From contig CAMPET010000128.1 in assembly GCA_946803715.1 (NCBI GenBank), positions 146,264 to 158,695 on the forward strand: a DNA stretch of 12,432 nucleotides, given 5' to 3'. The position numbers and the translations under genes are program-made. The notes beneath the pieces were generated by a model. The model was not told the origin of the DNA and did no database searches. It worked only from the letters and a program-made list of their open reading frames with translations. Source of the DNA: Beroe ovata. Taxonomy: Eukaryota > Ctenophora > Nuda > Beroida > Beroidae. Below, in pieces: positions 7,114-12,432 of the stretch; position 1 is the first letter of the stretch, and each line of letters starts with the position of its first letter.

Positions 7114-9036
7114 TCATTCACCCCAGATGTGCTGTAGCTCTGGAATACGGAATGTCCCTGTCCCTCTTCTGCTTGTCTTCACCGGGGTTGCAATCTTGTA
7201 TAGAACCTCTGGGTAAACTTCCACATCTTCTTTTTCTGGCCATTTCCAACCTCCCCCAGACTTCTTTACAAAGCAGCTTACCTTGTAACCTTCTGGCAAG
7301 ACAGCTATGACTTGGCCTGGAAATACAGAGCCCTCAAAGGACACAGCAACATAGCTTGCTAATGTCACTTCGTCTGGTTCTGAAGTGAGTTGTTGTTTCT
7401 GTCTTTTAGCAGGCCGGTTAAGAACAATTGACCGGGTCTCAGTCAAACTTTCTGGATCAGTACTCTTTCTCTTTTTGGTTGTTCTCTTGGTAGAGTTAGA
7501 GTTGCTGCTGACCTCAGCATCACACTGTTCACGCACCTGCGCAGTTGAACTTTCTGGATCAGCACTCTTCCTGGTTCTGGCTTTTCTCTTGGTGGTCTTT
7601 GACTTGCTGCTGACCCCAACATCACCATGAACATGCTCCTGCACTGTCTCCTCCACTGTCCCATTTGCATCATTTGGAATGTCTGATAAGCTTACTGACT
7701 TTCCCGATGCTACAATAATTCGGTTCCGCTTACTGTTTCTTTTGGCTTGACCTGATGGACTTTCAGCAACTCCTCGATATTCCTTCAGTATATCAACTAG
7801 TGAGCTATCTAATGCTGCTTCTGTAGAGGTGGCACCATAGTCAGTCTGTGGAATTCTTTTCAGAACCTCTTCTGGGTTAAATGGGTAAATCCCACACTTT
7901 TTAAATCCACTTACTAGATTCTGTTTACTATTAGCATTAGCAAGTTTATACAGCAACTTAGAAAGCAATCTAGGGTACTCTTGTTTTGTCAGTGTTCCAC
8001 TTCTCTGACCACTGGTAGTCATCTTCCACTCCCGGAGAATACTTCTCCATGCCCTCTTCAAGGGTGCAAAGAAGGCTACATCAAGTGGTTGGAGAAGATG
8101 TGTAGCATTGGGGAACAAGCAAATGAAGCCTATGTTATGTTCTTCACATGCAGCAATAACCTTTTCGTTCATATGCGAGCTAAGGTTGTCTCCAATGAGG
8201 ACTTTTCTCCCCTCCTGCGTTTTTAGTCTCGGAAGAGCAAGAGAGAAGAACCAGTCTTCAAAAGTGACATGATCAAACCACCCCGAGTCGGAGACATTGT
8301 ACCGGGCATCTTCTGGACCCCCTCTTAACCAGTTTGGGTAGATATGGTGGGCTTTATAAACAGTGTATGCAGGTAATACATCACCTTCAGCATTACCACA
8401 GAACATGATCGAATAAGCAACTTTGCTGTGGTTAATAACACGTTCCGGATACTTATGACCCCTTTTCATGATACACTTCTTCTTACCGGGATCATCGGAA
8501 AGGTTTGTTTCATCATAATTCCAGATATTTTCAGCAGGAACATTTTCAAGCTCACCTCTAATGTTGTCAAAGTAGCTTTGGATATTATCCTGTGAAACTG
8601 CGGCTCGTTTTCGCTTGATATTTGAAGTATATCTATTGGTTAGTTTATTTCGCTTCATGAAACTTTGTACCCAATCATCACCCGGCATATTGTTTTTGAA
8701 GAAGCTGATTTTAAGCCTTTTCTTCGTAAGGTAGGCCTTAATGGCCAGCTTTAAGTCGAACTTATCAATAGGGAATCCCCAATCACACATGAAATTTATC
8801 CTATTAACAAACACTTTCTCCTCTTCTACACTAAATACTTGTGCTCGCCCAACTTTTCCACAGTGCTTGTGTTTTCTCTTGTTTTGGATTGTACCTCGGG
8901 GGATAGAATATTTTTCAGAGGCTTGCCGCTCGGACAAATTTCCTGCTAAAACCTCACGCAGACACTCTTCTAGTGTCTCCTTGCTATAATTAACATATCC
9001 CCGTGACACTCTTTTTCTTACATAATGTCTCGGCAT
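7114..9036 (-). CDS. Tigger/pogo-family transposase, 640 aa, intact
   Basis: Catalyses cut-and-paste transposition of its own element into TA sites, acting in the nucleus. Residues 1-60 form a pipsqueak-type helix-turn-helix (LSERQASEKYSIPRGTIQNK), and 67-131 a CENP-B-type HTH (FSVEEEKVFVNRI ... GDDWVQSFMKRN). The DDE_1 catalytic domain spans about 170-390, with Asp175 (NYDETN), Asp283 (IGDNLSSH) and Asp319 (LLQPLDVAFFAPLK), a DD35D spacing within the pogo/Tigger range. Basic runs KRKR (141-144), KRKARTRK (483-490) and KKRK (521-524) are candidate nuclear signals. Residues 475-530 hold a tandem duplication, and about 555-615 a C-terminal module ending W-x-WPEKEDVEVYP, resembling a Tudor/SH3-like barrel. 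Start is the ATG before PRHYVRKR; stop is TGA. Related host genes (JRK, POGK, TIGD) show that such proteins can be domesticated, but the TIRs show this one is in a transposon. Confidence 0.96.
   Translation of the reverse strand: MPRHYVRKRVSRGYVNYSKETLEECLREVLAGNLSERQASEKYSIPRGTIQNKRKHKHCGKVGRAQVFSVEEEKVFVNRINFMCDWGFPIDKFDLKLAIKAYLTKKRLKISFFKNNMPGDDWVQSFMKRNKLTNRYTSNIKRKRAAVSQDNIQSYFDNIRGELENVPAENIWNYDETNLSDDPGKKKCIMKRGHKYPERVINHSKVAYSIMFCGNAEGDVLPAYTVYKAHHIYPNWLRGGPEDARYNVSDSGWFDHVTFEDWFFSLALPRLKTQEGRKVLIGDNLSSHMNEKVIAACEEHNIGFICLFPNATHLLQPLDVAFFAPLKRAWRSILREWKMTTSGQRSGTLTKQEYPRLLSKLLYKLANANSKQNLVSGFKKCGIYPFNPEEVLKRIPQTDYGATSTEAALDSSLVDILKEYRGVAESPSGQAKRNSKRNRIIVASGKSVSLSDIPNDANGTVEETVQEHVHGDVGVSSKSKTTKRKARTRKSADPESSTAQVREQCDAEVSSNSNSTKRTTKKRKSTDPESLTETRSIVLNRPAKRQKQQLTSEPDEVTLASYVAVSFEGSVFPGQVIAVLPEGYKVSCFVKKSGGGWKWPEKEDVEVYPEVLYKIATPVKTSRRGTGTFRIPELQHIWGE
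7447..7626 (-). repeat. 102-bp-period tandem duplication within transposase gene
   Basis: About 78 bp at 7447-7524 recurs at 7549-7626 with a fixed 102-bp offset, which keeps frame. Protein units start VSSKSKTTKRKARTRKSADP (475) and VSSNSNSTKRTTKKRKSTDP (509). It doubles a basic, Ser/Thr-rich linker between the DDE domain and the C-terminal module. Confidence 0.85.
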
Positions 9037-9060
9037 TACGATTTGAGTGATCTTGCAGCT

Positions 9061-9096
9061 GAATGAATGAATGAGTGAGTGAGTGAGTGAGTGAGT
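9061..9096. repeat. Tetranucleotide microsatellite (GAAT/GAGT)n
   Basis: Three GAAT-type units followed by seven GAGT-type units, about 25 bp upstream of the transposase start codon. Confidence 0.9.
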
Positions 9097-9283
9097 AAAC
9101 TAAACGCATACAACTTTATACGACATAGGTAGAATGGTGAGGAATTTTGTAATGGTTGGATTATACTTTTCTAACTTTTTCATGTAAGTCAAGCTGCATA
9201 TGACTGCAAGTTACCAGTTACACGAATCATCAGCCATAACCTTTATGGTGTATAGCTTCATCTCCTACTTGACCATGAAGGAG

Positions 9284-9313
9284 TGGCTGCCCGATGTGAT
9301 GTACGGGCAGCCA
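9284..9313. other. Perfect inverted repeat (10-bp arms, 10-nt loop)
   Basis: TGGCTGCCCG at 9284-9293 and its exact reverse complement CGGGCAGCCA at 9304-9313. The arms are much more GC-rich than the surroundings. It would form a stable hairpin in the transposase 5' leader. Confidence 0.85.
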
Positions 9314-9599
9314 ACCCTGTAAAATATATTATATGATACTTCAGTATCATACCAAATTGGTAATACCTACAGTCCTTGGAGGCTTTGTACCTTTATTCAA
9401 AAAATATCCTAGTGTTTCATATCTGACAGAAAATGAAAGATTCTTATGGTTATTCGATTAAAATCTTGATTTTCTCAATTGTCCTGAATGTCAATGAGAT
9501 AAGCTTGACGGCTAGAAATGCGACTAAATTAGATTTAAACCTGCATTAGGTATAATATATTACTATAAAGACACAAACTTAGTTCAATTTATGTGATTT

Positions 9600-9684
9600 G
9601 GGTAACTTTGGCCGGCCAATTTTACCCCAAAATGGGGGTAACTTTGGCCGGCATAATTGAACCTACTATGGGGTTACATTGGCC
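9600..9684. repeat. Right subterminal cluster of the 15-bp TIR motif
   Basis: Copies at 9600-9613 (forward, lacking one G), 9614-9628 (reverse), 9635-9649 (forward, exact) and 9670-9684 (forward). The first two abut head to head through GGCCGGCC. With 10014-10028 and the TIR copy this makes six at this end. Confidence 0.85.
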
Positions 9685-10013
9685 ATCCCAATATCAACAT
9701 TCTAGAAGCTAGTAGTGATGTCGTAGTGGCTATGATAGGTTTTTCTAGAGGTTTTTCCAGCATCTAAACGTTCAGTTGCGAAATAGTCAAGCCTTCTTCA
9801 TAAAATTGCAGAGCAATTTCGTTTAGTCATTTTTTGGCAGTCAAATTTTGATCAACTCTATCCCCAAATATTTAAGGGTAAAACTAGGTCTAGCTAGGTC
9901 AAACTCGGCCTATACGAAGCTCAATTGTCTATGTGATATGATTGAACAGCAACCGACAGCACTGAATTAACTGTGGTCTCGTTATATTGAAGTGAAGATG
10001 AAAGTTCTCAAGT

Positions 10014-10055
10014 GGCCAAAGTTACCCCGCCGGCCAAAGTAACCCCGGTTTACGG
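10014..10055 (-). repeat. Right terminal inverted repeat with adjacent tandem motif copy
   Basis: The TIR is 10032-10055; an exact extra copy of the 15-bp motif in the same orientation lies at 10014-10028, 18 bp away. The left end lacks this immediate second copy, so the two ends are asymmetric. Confidence 0.92.
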
Positions 10056-10057
10056 TA
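10056..10057. other. Right TA target-site duplication
   Basis: TA directly after the right end (GTTTACGG), partner of 6715-6716. Confidence 0.85.
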
Positions 10058-11929
10058 TATAGCTTATGCCACTTTTGATGCCACTCAATGAAGTAAAAGC
10101 CATTTACTCATGTTATTATCATCCTTTCACTCCAGTCCATAACATGGTTTGTACTTATGCTCGTATGATATATCACAAGTTAAAATGAAATGTAAGTTCA
10201 TTTGATAGCATTATCAAATAACAGGTACTGACCAAACTTGTAAAGTGGTCATCTATCGAAAATGGTGTAAAGATCTGAGATTGCTTGTCCCTTCACAGTG
10301 ATGTGTTCCATTAAGCAGAGTAATGTTTTGAACTAGGAGATCAAGTGTCAATAGATTTAAGAAATTTAAAGTAATTTAAAGCTACTGTACCACCCTTTTG
10401 CCACTGAGAGTATAGTTAACAGAGGAGTTACAACTATTTTTCTGTAATATGCAGAATCTATGATGCCTATCACATGTTTCCTGAAATGGCTTACTCTCTC
10501 TCATCCCAAAAGTGTGTGTACCTGATCAATCTGTTGATGTTAAATGTCATCAACAAGTATGGGAGATTTCAAGTATAGAATAATCGGATGTGTTGGTCAG
10601 TAGGTAATTATATCTGTAGATGAATTACATTTGTCGATCTTTTTTTCCTATATTAACCATTCTGCTGTGATGATGGCTTCCTACAAACAGACTCACAAAA
10701 GTAATTATAGGGCTGATATAAGTGATAAAAGTGTAATCATATCTCCATTCGCATTTTCACATTGTTTTTCTGCCAATATCTAACTGTAAAATCTGCATTA
10801 TTTAATGAACAAATTTCTCCACGATCATTACATACTTCTTGCTGTTCATACTTCATAGTGTCTTCCTTATCAACAATAATCATCTTCTACAATTATGTCC
10901 CTAGCTTTCATGGCTAACCGGATAATATTCAGTAGGAAGTATCTACTTGGCACTGCTTTTGTACATAATATTATTGCATTCATTTTGGGCCAATCTTATG
11001 GCTGTTAAAAAATCATGTGATATGGTTGCCTAGCAATGGTTGTACAATTCTACTTCCACGTGTTTCAACGTCACAGCACGTGCCCTTGTTTAACCACACA
11101 ATTATACAAAACAAGAGCTTTCCTAATTGGAATATAAATGCTGATTTTGTAATGGTCTTACCTGGCGTTGGCTATTCTGTACCAGTGGATATGAATGCAA
11201 GCAACTATGGTTGCATCTTTTACTTTGTAAAACGTGACCCATTATACATATTATAATTGAGCCGCACATATTCAACTAGCCATCTCAAATGATAAATACT
11301 TACTTGTTAGCCTTCCTTTCGAAATGAATTAATTAAATTAACATAGGCCTTGATTGTAGGGAACTGATATCGTATCTGTTAACTATTGTCGTCAACTATT
11401 GGTCCCGCGGCCCAGAAACGCCGCCTCCCGTACTTTGTACATTATTTTGCACATTTTTATGCATTAATAGGCATCTCCTTACATTGTCTCCCATTGTCTG
11501 TTAGATGTTACGTCGTTCATTTAGATCCGAAAACCAGAATGATGCTAGTCAAATGATGAACACAAAAACACACTACTGCTGCTCTATTAAGTTTTGCACT
11601 GTGGTCAGCATATGCCGTGTAGTCTGACCCACGACCGACAAGCTTACTATAAAATGTTATATTGTTCTCGACCTTGTTTTGTGTATAACATAAATCGGAA
11701 TATAAGTGAATTTATTAACATCTATCCAACATAATATAGAATGCTTATTGAGTTAAGGCGTTTCATCAATCAATTATAGCTGTGCAGTGTGCGCATGTTA
11801 TGATGCTGTGATATAATATGTTAAACGTGCAATGATATGCTTGCATTGCTAGACACGAGCAAATTTTCATAGTTATATCCCACTCCATCTGGTAAAAATG
11901 ATGGGACACGTCTCGCCCTCTCAGAGAAA
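10058..11929. other. Long noncoding stretch, no gene supported
   Basis: AT-rich sequence without a supported exon, RNA gene or mobile element. One 79-codon plus-strand open frame (11017-11256) shows no known motif. On the minus strand a consensus donor (AACAA|GTAAGT) sits near 11309, downstream of a short GC-rich patch (about 11403-11430). That could be an untranslated first exon of a minus-strand gene, but this is only a possibility. Confidence 0.5.
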
Positions 11930-12045
11930 GGTCGCCCTCTCAGTGTAGCCCGCTCTTAGAGAAAGGTCGCCCTCTCAGTGTAGCCTGCTCTCAGAGAAAG
12001 GTCGCCCTCTCAGTGTAGCCTGCTCTCAGAGAAGGGTCGCCCTGT
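11911..12045. repeat. 35-bp tandem repeat (minisatellite)
   Basis: Three full copies, 11930-11964, 11965-11999 and 12000-12034, of a unit beginning GGTCGCCCTCTCAGTGTAGC and ending CTCAGAGAAA, differing by one to three bases. Partial units lie before (11911-11929) and after (12035-12045). It is more GC-rich than its surroundings. Confidence 0.95.
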
Positions 12046-12082
12046 GAGGAGGATTTTTACCTCCTCTTCTGTGGACAGCAAG

Positions 12083-12120
12083 GTCGGCTATTCCTGTGTG
12101 TGTCAGCTATTCCTGTGTGA
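12083..12120. repeat. 19-bp direct tandem repeat
   Basis: GTCGGCTATTCCTGTGTGT at 12083-12101 followed directly by GTCAGCTATTCCTGTGTGA at 12102-12120, two mismatches. Confidence 0.9.
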
Positions 12121-12400
12121 TAAAGTGATTAGGTAGTGATATGTGATAGATCACGAACTAGACAGTGTCTATAATTAAGCAAACTGATGAAGTGGAAGAG
12201 ACCTGTTGGTTGTTGAACTCAAGTAGCCTCAGATCAAAAGATTCTATCCTCACGGATTTTTGTGGGGATAAGTTATTGTGTCGTGATTAGCCAGTAGCTT
12301 AGTGGCGTTCCCATTAGACATTGTGTCAGCCAATCAGTAACTGAAATATCATAGTTTGTTCGTTCAAGCACGTGTGTTTGTGTAATGTACAGACACATTG
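12121..12400. other. Noncoding stretch, no gene seen
   Basis: Low-complexity AT-rich DNA between the 19-bp tandem repeat and the CA microsatellite; nothing supported. Confidence 0.5.
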
Positions 12401-12432
12401 CACATACACACACACTCACACACACTCACACA
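12401..12432. repeat. CA microsatellite at window edge
   Basis: CA repeats interrupted by CACTCACA, running off the right end. On the opposite strand they resemble the TG tract at position 1, but both are simple repeats. Confidence 0.93.

Larger units (their letters stand above)
9037..9599. other. Transposase 5' leader and probable promoter region
   Basis: Noncoding part of the transposon upstream of the start codon. It holds the GAAT/GAGT microsatellite, a 10-bp-stem hairpin at 9284-9313 and a perfect ATGATACT/AGTATCAT palindrome at 9332-9349. AT-rich TATA-like sequence near 9320-9335 could serve as a promoter, but nothing is decisive. Confidence 0.4.
6717..10055 (-). mobile_element. Complete Tigger/pogo-type DNA transposon (3339 bp)
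   Basis: Terminal inverted repeats of 24 bp (6717-6740 and 10032-10055) begin CCGTAAAC and match at 22 of 24 positions. Each end abuts a TA dinucleotide (6715-6716, 10056-10057), the Tc1/mariner/pogo target duplication. One uninterrupted minus-strand gene encodes a pogo-family transposase. Between stop codon and left TIR are about 400 bp; between start and right TIR about 1.0 kb. Both subterminal regions carry extra copies of a TIR-derived 15-bp motif. No inactivating lesion was seen, so the copy may be young or still autonomous. Confidence 0.95.

Noticed and set aside
7385-8989. Several plus- and minus-strand ORFs within the transposase gene
   Set aside because: Shadows of the 640-codon transposase frame.
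7114-9036. Domesticated transposase gene (JRK/POGK/TIGD-like)
   Set aside because: Intact TIRs and a TA duplication show it is still inside a transposon.
11017-11256. 79-codon plus-strand ORF
   Set aside because: No domain, no signal peptide, and a length plausible by chance given the number of frames examined.
11930-12045. CRISPR-like array
   Set aside because: The 35-bp units are directly contiguous with no unique spacers, in a eukaryotic context.

Overview
The window looks like animal nuclear DNA, most likely from a marine invertebrate; an echinoderm or similar is a guess from style, not a proof. It is AT-rich and full of microsatellites. Its one clear cellular gene has short exons with consensus splice sites, and it holds a Tigger/pogo-type DNA transposon. 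Nothing prokaryotic (operons, Shine-Dalgarno sites, CRISPR) is present.

Left part (1-2437, minus strand). Reading for splice sites rather than long ORFs reveals the 5' half of a divergent myosin heavy-chain gene. Six exons (2437-2325, 2239-1862, 1739-1657, 1552-1506, 1202-1139, 522-359) join with matching phases into 283 codons. They cover a short N-terminal extension, the P-loop (GSSGSGKT), the switch I region and the conserved LLEKSRV / NFHIFHLL block. Later exons lie beyond the left edge. P-loop and switch I are both non-canonical, so the motor may bind nucleotide weakly or not cycle.

Middle part (2438-6716). This holds a degenerate telomere-like CCCTAA tract, a 5-bp microsatellite, a CpG-richer patch, and a second copy (4582-5988) of the myosin exon 4-6 region. 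That copy is bounded on both sides by single ambiguous bases (N at 4581 and 5989). All four exon differences between the two copies are synonymous, while introns carry many indels. The simplest reading is an alternative-haplotype contig placed in a scaffold gap; a real tandem partial duplication is the alternative. A 22-bp sequence just before N4581 recurs at 6508-6529, supporting an assembly problem. Right of N5989 is a truncated minus-strand ORF with a PHD-like zinc finger.

Right part (6717-10055). A complete 3339-bp Tigger/pogo element has 24-bp terminal inverted repeats, a TA duplication, and an intact 640-residue minus-strand transposase with all three catalytic aspartates. A 15-bp motif from the TIR occurs 11 times in both orientations near the two ends. 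The transposase tail carries an in-frame tandem duplication and a C-terminal domain beyond the DDE fold.

The remainder (10056-12432) shows no gene I can support. It has a 35-bp minisatellite at 11930-12045 and a CA microsatellite at the right edge. The myosin and the transposon are not functionally linked; the transposon simply lies next to this locus.
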